Notes: generated by a model from the sequence alone, not told the origin. Shown: positions 44,453-55,716, counted from the stretch's first letter. The stretch is DNA of 64,000 nucleotides from Silene conica (GCA_029255685.2 CM055314.2:6280399-6344398), one strand, 5' to 3'. Numbers and translations: made by a program.

Positions 44453-47400
44453 TCATGACGATTCATTCTCGAGCATAACAAAAGCTTGAATAAGACTCTG
44501 TGCAGCATGAGTCTGTTCGGGAGTTCCTGAAATGATGATGAGAGTTTCAGGCGCACCTGCTCGTCTTGGTTCATTTATCACTATTCTTGCTTCAGAAATC
44601 TGCAACAATTCACACGCCAATGACGTATTCATTTTTAGGCCGCAACAAATGGTACTTGAAAATATTGCAGACTTTTTAGGTTATGAAATCGAAAGTGAAA
44701 GTAAAGGAAAGCTTAAGGTAAACTTTAATTGCAAATTATTACTAATTTGTATTAAAAACCAAGGTCCGGCCTTCCCTAAGGTAAAAAATGTCGTGCTCAT
44801 AATATACCCATGTCTAACCCTCTCGATGCCGTGTTATGTACCATGTTACTCAGACTCGTTTAGAAGTACCCGACACGGGTACGTGTCCAAGTGTCAGGCT
44901 CGGCTATTTTATTGAAATAGTAAGTCTTGCTTGCGACGGGTCACCATTTATGACGGATATTTTGTGAGATAAAATGGATAGAAAATGAGTTAGTGGAGAA
45001 AGGGGACCGACCACATGGGAGAGAGAAAAAGTGGATATTTTGTGAGATAAAATAGTACCCGTCGCAAGTTTGCGACGGATATACCCGTCGCAAATGAGGA
45101 TTTGTGTTATTGAAAAATATGCACATTTTGGTCTAAAATGAGGTGTCCATGTGTCATACCCATGTCCGAGTGTCGGGTGTCGGACACGGGTACGCGAGAA
45201 AATTAGAAGAGTCGAAGTAACATAGGTTATGTATGACAATAGTTGAGCGAGTCAGAGTAACATAGCTAGCCTACAAGTGAATATGCAGGTGAAGTGAAGA
45301 TACATGTGCAAATTACCTGCCGAATCTGTCTCAGACAACCACCATCCTCTCCGCATATCGAAGGAATAAGAGAGCTAGGAACAACTACTTCCACTGTTGT
45401 ATTTGTGATGAAAGGCTGTTGGCCACCTCTGAACATATCACGAAAATAAACAAGAAGCCAGTTCTATCAGCAAACTAGATAATGGTTACCAACGGAAAGA
45501 ACCATTGATAGATAAGCCATGAGAGAGGACATACCCACGAAATTCAGGCATTCGTCTTTGATGGGGTCCACCAAAGTCTAGTAAGCCCATGTGGTCGCCG
45601 CCTTCGATTAGAGTCTGGGGGAAACATTTGAGAGAAATGCAAAAATCAGCATTCTTCAGAAGATTAAGATAGACTATAGTTGAAATTATTACCGCTTTCA
45701 TCAGCACCACCAGCACATGAAGTCTATACCTGTGGAGGCCAAGGTCTTTCAGGAAGGCCCTGCCTGTTGCCTTCACGCATAAACGGAGGATGATCATCAA
45801 AAGGATGCAAACCACCATGGAAAGGGGGGGCACCAAGAGAATCAAAGTTTCTGAATGACGGGCCGAATGGAGGAGAGTGTTCCCCTCTCCCCATGCGGGG
45901 AGCAAATGGGAGAGCTCGATCAGCAAATGCAGAAGGGAATGCATCACGGAAGAAATGATGCTGTAACCTTGAGGTAATATGCATAACTGCATCTTGAATT
46001 ACTTGTAGTTCTCCATTTATCTGCTCAAAACTCAGAAGAACCATTACAATAAGTATTTTAAAATCATATATAGACAATGTAAAATATTGAGGCGAAACCA
46101 TTCTACTTTTACGCTGAAAACTGGAGTTTAAAACATGAGACCCACAAGATCTCATCACAAGGCTCACTCTTTTATCTTGAGACCTATGTTACTCTGACTC
46201 TTCTAATTTCCTCGCGTACCCGTGTCCGACACTCGACACTCGGACATGGGTATGACACATGGACACCTCATTTTAGACCAAAATGTGCATATTTTCAATA
46301 AAATAGCCGAGTCCGACACTTGGACAAGTACCCGTGTCGGGTACTTCTAAACGAGTCTGAGTAACATAGCTTGAGACTCACATGATCTCATAAAAAGGCT
46401 GCAACAATTCGGATTTGCTCTGTAAAGAACACTTCATCCATTCCATTTAATTGTATGGGTTTTTCTTTTTAACCCGTTCCATTGTTTACGTTGATTTTTC
46501 GGTAACGTCTTACCATAACAATTGACTAAACTACACTTAACTTTTTTTCCAAAACCAGCCAATGTGCTACAAGCTTAACAAGGGACTTCTTTATGCACCC
46601 AAGTTCTTTATATACAACCTAACGTCGGGTGCGAGCAAGGGGTTAAAGGGTAAAACACGTATTAGAATCCATTTTCTAGGTTTAACTAAAAATTGGAAGG
46701 AGGGACACTCCACAAAGTACAAACTAGCAAACATTGAGGCGAGAAAACACTCAAAAAAACAAATATGGAATTGCCAGTCATCGTCATTATAAATTAATAA
46801 TAGTCCTGAATTCCCGATGCTTACAAAGAGGCTCCCGCTCAAAGTCGGGTAAGAGGGTCATCCTGCATACATAGGCTTTTTTCTCCACAGTAACAAAGTT
46901 GTGGTTTCCAAATGACCCATAACCAAAAATGAGTTAGCCATCTACTACTAATCTTTTCGGTTGGAGAATCAGTTAAAATATGGAGTACTAAGATAACATT
47001 ATTCGCCCGAATATTTCTTAGGTATGTAACAAGGATGTTCAGCACACATTTCATCATTTTCTAGAGTAGAAAGATGATATTACTTATAAAACTACTCAAA
47101 AATCAAGAATCAAGTAGGAAACAATACCTGAACTACTTCATCTTCTGGAGCACTCTTAAGCACCTGATCCTTTCCTAAAAGGCGAATAAAAGCCCCAGTA
47201 GCCTTCCGCATTTCACCAATAATTGAGCCACCTTTACCAAGAAGACAACCAATTTGGTTGGAAGAGACAAGAAACTTGAACGTTAAACCCTGCTCCTTGG
47301 TATCAGGAGTGGCTTTTGCTAGGCGATTAAGTATGCGAAGCACTGCATCTTGTACAGCTGAAATCTTATCTTCAGGGTACTGCAAAGACAATAACGTAAT

Positions 47401-49170
47401 CAAGCCTCTGTTTTAAACAGTTTAGTGAGACGACCCTTGATTTTTCCATAGTAAATGATAACAAGGAATGTATCTGTTAACCGTTGTGTCAAAACATACC
47501 GCTGGGCCAGATACAACAATTACACGCTCCACCTCTTCTGGATTTCCTTCAAGAACATTAATTTCACACCCTGTTTCATGCTTAATAGTCTTTATAATAA
47601 CTCCTCCTTTGCCAATTATACTTCCTACCTTGTCATCTGGGCAAAGCAATCGCAGCGTGATAGCTTCAGGTACATTTATTTGGTTAGGCGTAATGTTTTC
47701 ATGGAACCTAGGGGGAAACAGTGGACCATTTGAACGAAGATCGACATTTTCACGAAATCCACTACCAAATGGAGCCCCTCGAAAAGGTAATGGACGGGAA
47801 GACTGGGAATCCAACTTGGAAGCAGGATGGTTGCGTGAGTGGAGAGCGGGGCCAGATGAATTAGAAGGGAGTGAATCGTGATCCGCATTTGAATTTTCTA
47901 TCATCTGCTGTGAAACAGATTTGATAGCTTTTTTTACTGCATCTCCTAAACCGGTGATCTGCAGTAACAAAGTAACAAATAAACCGAATTAACTCGTGTG
48001 ATACACATTACTAAAATGTACACTAACAAAGTAAATAATTAAGCCAAATCAATTTGTTGGGTACAAATTACCAAAAATGCAAACTAAAGAATTGTAAGTC
48101 TTTCTAATCTTTGCCATCTCCGATCAATGAAAATAATTAAAATGTAAAGTCCTGTGTATCATTGTGTCAATGCTCATAGTGAATTAATAAGAAGTGCAGG
48201 GGTCATCAAATCTTCAGGTTTCATCAAAAGCAAATTGTGAAGCAGCATAGACACGCATATTGATAGTTCAAGGGTGCCTATTATATGCAGATCCATGATA
48301 AAATAACGAATACCATGATGAGAACAATGGTAATGGTTAGATTTTCAAAACTAAGCAGCAAAACATGATAAGGGGTCTAAGGCTCAAGATGTTGACATCA
48401 ACGGAAAATCATACCCATGGAAAGGAATACTAACACCACAGCTATAATAATTGTAAAACTAAACTAAAAAATTAGGGTCATCTTTATTTTTCTACCTGAA
48501 CTACATCATCAGCAGAAGAGGCACATTGAGGAAGTTTGTCTTTAGGAACAACTCGAATCTGCGCCCCACTCTCTGTTGACATTTGTTTGATGATAGAGCC
48601 ACCCCTCCCCAGCAAGCAGCCAACTTGACTAGAAAGCACAAGTAGTCTGAACGATATAGTAGCAGAACCATTGCTTTCCTCCTTAGAATCGTCTGTTTGC
48701 TTTTCACCTTCAACAATTTTTTCAAGCACAAGTAACAAAGCTCTTACAAGAGATGAAGTTTTATCGGACTGTGCGTCTCCAGCAGTTGAAACACCCTCTT
48801 GCTCAGTACCATTCTCGTTATGATCTTCTGACTTATCTTGGTCTTTCGTTGATTCTGATTCCTTGCTGTCAGCATTGCTATCGGGTCCCATGATAAAGAT
48901 CACTCTCTCATCGCATCCTGGAACAGGACTATCAATTCTGACCTTTGCCCCCGTTTCATTACGTATTTGTAGTATGATGCTTTCCACTTGTCCAACCAAA
49001 CTTTCAATTTTAGAAGTCGGACAAAGTACACGGAAGACATCACCTCCTGATGAGGTTTTTCTTGGCTCTTTAGGTGAGTCAGAACTCGATGTCTTTTGGG
49101 TCTTTGTAGCATTCAACTCCACTGAATTGTTCTCATGCTGCCTCTTAGAAGGAGTTAAAGAAACAGACAT
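44453..49170 (-). CDS. RNA-binding protein with five KH domains (HEN4/At5g15270-like)
   Basis: Coding exons from the 5' side: 49170-48496, 47958-47500, 47379-47128, 46020-45730, 45614-45535, 45428-45317, 44599-44453. All have GT-AG borders and agreeing phases, giving 671 aa. KH1 (about 44-100) has a worn GXXG loop (LVGQVESIILQIR). KH2 has VGCLLGRGGSIIKQM, KH3 VGSIIGKGGVIIKTI, KH4 IGCLLGKGGSIIGEM and KH5 ICGEDGGCLRQIRQISEARI. The stretch between KH4 and KH5 is Pro/Phe/Arg-rich. The plant five-KH family (HEN4, RCF3 relatives) binds single-stranded RNA and acts in nuclear pre-mRNA processing; the exact member is uncertain. KH1 probably does not bind RNA, because it lacks the loop glycines. Introns 3 and 6 hold MITEs. 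Confidence 0.94.
44841..45224. mobile_element. MITE of the ATGTTACTCaGACTC family with 9-bp TSD, in KH-gene intron 6, itself interrupted
   Basis: The ends ATGTTACTCAGACTCG and GAGTCGAAGTAACATA are inverted repeats. The flanks tgttatgta (44832-44840) and ggttatgta (45225-45233) match 8/9. Inside are cGGACACGGGTA-type words as in the GTGTCCG family. A smaller element at 44918-45106 is inserted in it. The uninterrupted relative at 46184-46378 shows the empty site. Confidence 0.75.
44918..45106. mobile_element. MITE of the GCGACGGG type nested in the preceding MITE
   Basis: A 189-bp insert flanked by the perfect 9-bp duplication ttattgaaa (44909-44917 and 45107-45115). Compared with the relative at 46184-46378, where the two halves are continuous, the insertion is exact. 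Inner ends carry TTGCGACGGG and CCCGTCGCAA, and 'ggatattttgtgagataaaa' occurs twice inside. A related fragment lies near 23863-23950. Confidence 0.82.
46184..46378. mobile_element. Second copy of the ATGTTACTC MITE, inverted, in KH-gene intron 3
   Basis: 195 bp, starting CTATGTTACTCTGACTC and ending GAGTCTGAGTAACATA. The flanks tcttgagac and gcttgagac match 8/9. It is the reverse complement of the element at 44841-45224 without its insert. Confidence 0.78.
46800..46980 (-). repeat. Possible SINE 3' part in KH-gene intron 3
   Basis: The minus strand reads 'tatgtatgcaggatgaccct' then cttacccgactttgagcggg and agcctctttg, similar in layout to the GACCC ... GCGGGAGCC block of plant Au-type SINEs. 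No box A/B promoter is evident, so this is a tentative call. Confidence 0.35.
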
Positions 49171-49203
49171 ACTTTGATGTAAGACCCAATGTCACAACAA
49201 GAT

Positions 49204-50720
49204 CTACATAGAATTAAACGAGAATTAATAAGTACATATCCACACAAGGAACATGAAAGTAAGTTCAATTTTAGAAGTTATAAAGAAACCAAACTAAAAC
49301 AAAGTCGTTGGTCTCAATAAAAAATACAAGGGGATCGGCTAATGTAAAGTATCATAAGAAATTGTTTGTTGCTACGAGGAGGTAAAATTTACGGAAAAGG
49401 TAGAAAGACAGACACCAAAAGAGAAAAGACGAGAAATGACAAAAGAGTGACAATGGAAAAAGAAGAAAATGAACATAAACAGCAAACAAATTTAATCCAA
49501 CGAGGCACACACTAAAGGCAAGCACCATTATCATCATATATACTACTCCGTATTACACTATTCATGTATTACACCAATCATTAGTACACCCATAAAACCC
49601 GTAATGATCCTTCCACAAGTCATCTTCAGCTGTTTCAGCCTTCCTCGTCCTCTCACAGTACCATAAAGTAATACCAACCCACACAATCCTCGCGGATAAA
49701 GAAAAGAGAGAAAGACAACAACTTTCAAACCGCCACAAACAGACTAAACATGAATGTCTAAAAGAGAGCATACAACATACAAGAAACAATGAAAGAAGCA
49801 ATAAAGGAAAAGGGGTAAATGAACATAAACAGCAAACAAGTTTAATCCAACGAGGCACACATTGGGCAAGCACCATTATCATCATATGTACTACTCCGTA
49901 TCAGTGTATCACACTATTCGTGTATTACACCAATCATTAGTACACCCATAAAACTCATAATGATCCTTCCACAAGTCATCTTCACCGGTTCAGCCTTTCT
50001 CCTTTCCTCCTTCCCTCACAGTACCATAAAGTAATACCAACCCACACTCCTCGCGGATAGAGAAAAGCGAGAAAGGCAACGACTTTCAAACCGCCACAAA
50101 CAGACTAAACATGAATGTCTAAAGGAGAGCATACACCATATAAGAAACAATGAAAGAAGCAATGAAGGAAAAGGGGTAAATGAACATAAACAGCATACAA
50201 TGTTAAACCCATTGACACACATACTGAAGTCAAACACAGCTATCATGGTATCTAAATTCAAAGGTATAGGGGCTAACTTACAATTTACAAGCTCACAAGC
50301 TTATCAATTGAATTTACATTCATGGGTTTCCTCATTTGTTTACCGTTGATTAAAATACGTCTCACAACAAATACAAAGCAAAACGTAAACAAATGACTAA
50401 GACAGAAAGATAAATTGGATATCTTGCACTAATTTGCTCTCAGTTCTATGTTCTATACTTCTATGCATATACCCAAAATACTTGAAAACAGAAATAAAAT
50501 TAATATGTAAATAAAACATGAGGAAAAGGGATTCAAAATTTGAACTTGTTAATTGAAAAGAAATTAAGAAATTACCAATTATTGCTTCTTTTTCCCAGTT
50601 TTTCACGATCTTTTGTTCTTCAATTTTGTGTTCAATTTTTAAGGGTTTTGGTATTATTGGTCCTCTGATTTTTGGGGATTTGACTGATAGAAGACTGTTT
50701 TTTGTTTCTAATGGCTAATG
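49204..50720 (-). promoter_or_regulatory. Likely 5'-UTR exon and leader intron of the KH gene
   Basis: A GT donor after AATTG at 50575-50576 and an acceptor tatgtag|atc near 49203 bracket a leader intron of about 1.37 kb. The first exon (50576 to about 50720) would be untranslated, followed by a short second UTR piece before the ATG at 49170. Leader introns are common in plant RNA-binding protein genes. The borders are inferred from splice consensus only. Confidence 0.5.
49325..50390. repeat. Duplicated block in the KH leader intron, with 350- to 361-bp tandem units
   Basis: The word gaacataaacagca recurs at 49471, 49821 and 50182. The two units between (350 and 361 bp) are near copies that share 'atcattagtacacccataaa' and 'tgatccttccacaagtcatc'. 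The whole block, with one unit only, is repeated at 56165-56765 in the same orientation. Confidence 0.82.
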
Positions 50721-50963
50721 GCCGAGACGGAGGTAAGGTAGACGATTAGATTTGAATACGACGGTTTTATGTAAGGGTAGGATTTAATATTATTTTAGGT
50801 TTTATTTTTCTTTGGTTAAAACGAGCTGAATAATTATTAAAATAATCTGTCTTACAATAAATTTTAGGGTAAATAATTATTAAAATAATGAGTTTTACAA
50901 TAAATTTGTATAAGAACGTTTTAGGTAAGTATTTGTGATCAATTAAAATTGGATGGTGTGAGC

Positions 50964-51311
50964 TAGGTAGCACCAAAACGGACACGGACATGGACACGGA
51001 CACGGACAGGCTACACAACATCCCATGAAATGTAGGACACGGGACACGACATTTAAATATAATAAAATATATATTTTATGGTTATAAATAACGTGAATTT
51101 TATTTTTATCAAGTATTTGAATATAAATCTAAATAAATAAAGGTATCATTCGATCTTTACTGTAATTAATTCTCATTTTCCACCCAAACTCATCTTCTCA
51201 TCGATCTTTTTTAAAATTTTATTACTCGTCTAAACTATAATATGTTTAGCCATGTGTCCAAGGAGTATTGGTTGTCCGAGTGTCGGACACGGAACGACTT
51301 CGTGCTACCTA
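50964..51311. mobile_element. Mutator-type MITE of the TAGGTAGCAC/GTGTCCG family, copy 2
   Basis: It starts TAGGTAGCACCAAAACGGAC and ends CGACTTCGTGCTACCTA, with CGGACA repeats near the left end. The flanks tggtgtgag and ggatgtgag are a worn 9-bp duplication. Its centre (aatataataaaatatatatt) shows the undisturbed sequence at the site where copy 3 carries the 2.15-kb insert. Confidence 0.78.
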
Positions 51312-52048
51312 GGATGTGAGTAGCAAGGGCTTTCATCTCCTAAACAAGTAGTATCCTGAAGGAGATTGTCCAGCTATCGGTAGGATCAATGGATACTCTC
51401 AATCAACGCCAAAAAAAATTGTGATCATTAATATTCAATTGAATGTTTATATTGCTCGGAGGTATCCAAAAAAATATCAAATATTTACTTTTTTTCTTTC
51501 TGACTTATTTCATTAAATTAATGGTAAGATAACGTGAAAATTGTCTTAAAAAACTCAAAAAAATAACAAAATTTGGGATTATTTTTTTACTTAAAAATAA
51601 AAGAGAAACACGTTATTAATTTAATATGATCAAATTTAAGATTAATATATTTTAGATTGAGATAATTATGAAAGAATTTTAACTTTAGTATGGTTTTATA
51701 GATGTTTAGGTTGATTAGTATGTGGTTTAGAGGTAATATTTGCATGCAAATGATGCAATGTACAAATATTTGTGTTTAGGAAAATAATTTTACATTTGTT
51801 ACATCTTTTGAAAATATAAAAGAGTGAATTAACTTTTAAACAAAGACGTTCTCTACATTATATTTTATGTTAATGTCGGATATATTTTTTTTGATGATTT
51901 TAGATAGATGTGATCAAATGTGGTCTAAAAAACGGGTATATGTTAGATTCACGCGGAGTCCTGGATTATTTTTTTGGCACAAACAAACATATTTGGAACA
52001 AGTTAATGGACTGAATCTTTAAAATTTTAGAAAATGCATTGTTCATGC
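51312..52048. other. AT-rich stretch without gene
   Basis: No coding homology, no clear repeat ends. Confidence 0.35.
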
Positions 52049-52747
52049 GGTCATACCATAGGTAGCACCAAAACGGACACGGACACGGGACACGGCATCC
52101 CATGAAATTTAGGACACGGGACACGACATTTAAATATAATAAAATTTGGGTGTTGCTCAATCATAAACGAGTTTTACTCAATTATACACGTAATTGACTA
52201 TTATACCCCTATATTATTTTCTTCATCCCTTCTTTCTGCGCTCTCGAAGAAACTTCTTTAGAACTGAAAGATTAAGAGGAGGCAGACGAGGAAGCAACGG
52301 ATTTCATCAAGAGGAGGCAGACGAGTCTATTATTTCTGGCCAGACCACAACCTCCCTTCCAATTGCCGTACAGATATGCGCCGTCGCTGCTATCGCCACC
52401 ACCACCGACATTTCCTCAATTTCATTTTCGTAAGTATTGTTATCGATTTCGTTGAATTTTGTACATCGATTTTTTTTGTTTTTTTATTGTGTTCTGTGTT
52501 AATCCGTGTGCGAGATTTGGAAATATATTCAGAGTTGATTTAATAGTAGTATTAGCTTGAATTTCCCTAATTCAATTAATCGCATTTTAGGGGAATCATT
52601 TTAGGGGAATCATATATTGATAGTTGACGGGGATGTCTGTGAGGATGATGATGCTTCCATGCAATTTAGCAATGAGGTTTGTGACTTTGTTTTCTTTTAA
52701 CCGAAATTTACCTATCATCTTAAGTGAAAACACGATTTCTGGTGCAG

Positions 52748-52874
52748 ATTAATGTGTGTTTAAAGATTTCACACAAGAACTTAGTTCCGCTGCTTGGATA
52801 TTGTAAAGACGGAACTAATTTGGCACTAATTTACGAGTTTATGGACAACGGTCACTTAAGCACTCTTTTGTCAG
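52748..52874 (+). pseudogene. Captured LRR receptor-like kinase exon
   Basis: After the acceptor ggtgcag the exon reads INVCLKISHKNLVPLLGYCK, then DGTNLALIYEFMDNGHLSTL and LSG, then GT. This is the kinase N-lobe segment (HKNLV-L-GYC, LIYE-M--G-L) of leucine-rich receptor kinases, with its own splice borders kept. An upstream piece ending MQFSNE before a GT at about 52680 may be the previous exon. Too short to signal; it lacks Lys of VAVK and the catalytic loop. Confidence 0.72.
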
Positions 52875-52904
52875 GTGAACCATTTATCACAATTCTTACT
52901 AATT

Positions 52905-53419
52905 TCAGGTCTCACTTCTTCCATCTGGGTTATGTCCTTATTGATCACACTCCTGCCACCGACCTGGATTTCTACTGGTTTGCTCAGTACTTTTTTTGCC
53001 AAAACCTCAACTTGACGCGGGAAGGTAGCAGAGAAAAGTACAGTTTGGCGATCTGGTTTAGTAAACCCATGTCAAACATTCTGTCAGCTTCATCCAATGA
53101 CCAAATAAGTAACTCGTCTAAGATTTGTGATTTTTCCGCTGCTGGTACAAAGAATATCTATCATTTTTCCAGGAGTACATACCACAATTTCAGCCCCCTT
53201 TTTCAGTTCACCTATTTGTTGGGCAACACCAGAGCCGCCATATACAGGAACGCAAGTCATGTTCATTACTTTAGTAAATTTCCTGATGTCACTATAAATT
53301 TGCTGAACCAACTCTCGCGTAGGGGCCATAATAAGCGCAATGGGACCATCACCAGACATCAAAGGTGGCTGATCCTTGATGTGCCTTAGCATCGGCAACA
53401 CGAAAGCCAAGGTACGGTT
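52905..53419 (-). pseudogene. Captured DEAD-box RNA helicase fragment (RH42/Prp5-type), antisense to the kinase exon
   Basis: The minus-strand frame reads [20 protein letters not shown], then [20 protein letters not shown] (motif Ia PTREL), [20 protein letters not shown] and [19 protein letters not shown] (motif Ib TPGR, here TPGK), then LRRVTYLV. Past a frame break near 53090 it continues [10 protein letters not shown] (motif II) and, after a small deletion, [10 protein letters not shown] out of frame with the normal [17 protein letters not shown] region. The string HIKDQPP and the [14 protein letters not shown] segment point to plant RH42, the Prp5-type spliceosomal helicase. Walker A is missing. 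Several lesions make it a pseudogene. Confidence 0.8.
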
Positions 53420-53822
53420 CATATATTCACTTTGATTATTCAAGGCTTTAAATTTCATATGAACTTGATTTCATTATATTAACTTTAGTATATTCACCAG
53501 ACATCATTTCATATGAACTTGATTATTCAAGACTTTAGTAAATTTCACTTTGTTCAGTATATTAGCTTAGATATCATTTCCGACCTGTAAATCGAGTTAC
53601 AAAGCTTCTATGGACTTGATTTCAAACCTCACTTGTAGCCAATAGATCAAGCTTTCTAACCATACATACATCATGGAAAATGAGTTAGTATAAGTCAAGG
53701 GAGCTTCAAAGTCAGGCTTGATGTGTTTTACATCAGAATGCTATAACATACGTTTGTTTTAGCAGGGATGATGACTCGAAAGAATGAGACTGAGAAGCAT
53801 GAGGTAAGCCCTAGAAAAGATG

Positions 53823-53913
53823 ACACGGCACATGCAACATTAATTTCATATGCAAATCATATAATTACACGGCACATGCAACATTAATTTCATATGCAAA
53901 TCATATAATTAAG
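53823..53913. repeat. Tandem duplication, about 46 bp, two units
   Basis: 'acacggcacatgcaacatta' through 'catatgcaaatcatataatt' occurs twice in direct succession, identical or nearly so. It is inside the captured-gene element. Nearby, 'ttcatatgaacttgatt' also occurs twice (53454-53525). Confidence 0.8.
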
Positions 53914-54905
53914 TAGGAAGTCGCGTTTGGAGGAATGGGATGAACATATGCAAATCATACATTCATACGTCATTAAAAAGAAGGCCTTTAATTACACCTT
54001 GCTACATACCTTAATTAGGTTAAAACTGAAAACGATTTAAAGAAGCCCTAATCTAATTAGTCTAAATCAATTTTTTAATTTCATATAAAATAATTGATAA
54101 AGGTAGAGATTAAAATTATTACCTGATCGATACGAGAGCTATCATCCATAGTTGTGTAGGGTTTTTTTTGTGGGGGAGAGAATCAGAGAGAATTAGAGAG
54201 AAGAACTTTTCTTAGGCAGAGGGCATAGAATGGAAAAGTAATGAAAAAAGGGTATGAATGAGTAAAACTTGTGTATGAATGAGCAATTACGTAAAATATA
54301 TATTTTACGGTTATAAATAACATATAATTTTATTTTTATCATGTTTATGAAACTAAATTTACACAAGTAAAGGTGTAATTTGACCTTTACTCTAACTAAT
54401 TCTCATTTTTCCACCCAAACTCAGTTCTAATCGATCTTTTTTTAAATTTTATTACTCATCTAAACTATAATATGTTTAGCCATGTGTCCAACAAGTGTCG
54501 GGTGTCGGAGTGTCGGACACGGTGTCGACTAATTAAGAAAAATGTCCGTGCTACCTAGGTCATACCCAAAAAAAATCCCGGTTGTACAAGATCGGATTCA
54601 ATAGACGGGTTGTTAACTAGTTTTAGAGGAGGCGAAAGTGCATTACATTACAAAGAAAAGTCATTGCATTGTTTGTTGCGACTGATTTTATAAAACAAAA
54701 TCGAAGCAGGCGGAATAAAATAAAATTAAACCGAACTATACATCGCAAATAGAAACGAGAATTGTCTTCCTATGTATAGTTGCTGCAACATTTCATGACT
54801 GAACTCCAACTACTATTTTACTCAGCTATCTCACATGACATTTTCTATACTATTTTCTGTTTTCTCAGAATCTCAACATTTCTCTATCTATCATTTTGTT
54901 TGCAG

Positions 54906-55018
54906 CTGGAGCCGAGCGAGTATCGTAATCCGAGACCCGATGATGCAGGGTTCTTCTACCATGAATTCATGATGTTCTTCGACTGCCATGCTTCTGAACT
55001 CTGGTTTGCTTATAACTG
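54906..55018 (+). other. Unassigned exon-like segment
   Basis: Between tttgcag and GT, a 113-base frame reads LEPSEYRNPRPDDAGFFYHE, then FMMFFDCHASELWFAYN. Splice borders and codon content look real, but I do not recognise the protein. It is either an upstream exon of the gene at 55153-55716 (the frames do not join simply) or the last exon of another gene or fragment. Confidence 0.4.
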
Positions 55019-55152
55019 GTAACTCTTCAGTCTTCACTCTTTCTTTATGTATTTCATTTCGGGTATTGGGGTAATGTTATTGTTGCTAGCGCAGGTTATA
55101 TTATCTGTAGAATGTTTAGCAGGCCTGAAAGCGCAGAATGAGAAACCTTGTG

Positions 55153-55716
55153 ATGTCGAGGAATGCGACAAGCAGGAAACAAAGGGCAAAGATCTTGTGG
55201 ATGAAGCGCGTAATTCAAACATGTTTTGTTCTTGCATTCGGTATTTGGGTGGTTAATCAATTTAAACTCTTTGTCGGCGATGGAAATGTTAAGACTGATA
55301 TGTCCTCTGAGTTCTTCGTGGTCATGCGTAAATCCATGCCTAATGAACAGCTAAAGCCAACTCGGAAAACCCTCAAAATAAGTACTAAACTTGCTGAGAC
55401 TAAAAACGATGAGGGCGGTAAACAGGAGACAGGGAGAAATGGGGAGCTAACAGAAAACTGGATAGATGATTTTGATAATCAGATTTTTGAAAAGGTCGAA
55501 AGCATAAATGATACCAGTAGTAGAGTCCATGGAGCAGAAGATACAGAGGATAGGTGGGAATCGTCATTGGTTAATGGAACCGACAACTTTGAGTCTGTTG
55601 ATGCATCAGTCTCTGAGTTTGATCAGGATGAGAAAGAAGAAAACTTGGACGTAGAAGTTCGAGAAAAAACGACTCGTACAGAAGAGGCTAGCCAAGAAGA
55701 TGCTGCAGATCAGTGA
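55153..55716 (+). CDS. Hypothetical single-pass membrane protein with acidic tail
   Basis: The frame is open from 55138. I prefer the second Met (55153), giving MSRNATSRKQRAKILWMKRV, then a hydrophobic helix VIQTCFVLAFGIWVVNQF at about residues 20-37, then a long polar, Glu/Asp/Lys-rich tail (EFDQDEKEENLDVEVREKTT) without recognisable domains, 187 aa in all. The layout, a basic N-terminus, one helix and an acidic disordered tail, is that of a poorly studied plant family annotated as dentin sialophosphoprotein-related. The function is unknown. An upstream UTR exon could exist. The stop is followed by about 400 bp of UTR-like sequence to the duplicated block at 56165. Confidence 0.6.
   Translation: MSRNATSRKQRAKILWMKRVIQTCFVLAFGIWVVNQFKLFVGDGNVKTDMSSEFFVVMRKSMPNEQLKPTRKTLKISTKLAETKNDEGGKQETGRNGELTENWIDDFDNQIFEKVESINDTSSRVHGAEDTEDRWESSLVNGTDNFESVDASVSEFDQDEKEENLDVEVREKTTRTEEASQEDAADQ

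Larger units (their letters stand above)
52146..54291. mobile_element. Gene-capturing inverted-repeat element (Pack-MULE-like) with two host gene fragments
   Basis: The left end has GCTCAATCATAAACGAGTTT followed by tactcaattatac. The right end, inverted, reads GCTCATTCATACACAAGTTT followed by tactcattcatac, so the inverted termini match over about 33 bp with a few mismatches. taaaat stands on both sides (52140-52145, 54292-54297), and comparison with copies 1 and 2 of the surrounding MITE shows a clean insertion. Inside are a receptor-kinase exon (plus strand) and a DEAD-box helicase fragment (minus strand). No transposase. The superfamily is not proven because the duplication is only 6 bp. 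Confidence 0.72.
52058..54557. mobile_element. Mutator-type MITE of the TAGGTAGCAC/GTGTCCG family, copy 3, carrying a 2.15-kb insert
   Basis: It starts (a)TAGGTAGCACCAAAACGG and ends ATGTCCGTGCTACCTA. The perfect 9-bp duplication ggtcatacc lies at 52049-52057 and 54558-54566. Without the insert at 52146-54291 it would be about 350 bp, the size of copy 2. Confidence 0.85.

Noticed and set aside
46562-46842. Open frames on both strands in KH-gene intron 3
   Set aside because: Within a spliced intron and partly in a SINE-like piece; no domain.
52724-53389. 221-aa open frame on the plus strand
   Set aside because: Only the first about 45 residues match a kinase; the rest is the antisense of the helicase fragment, so it is not one protein.
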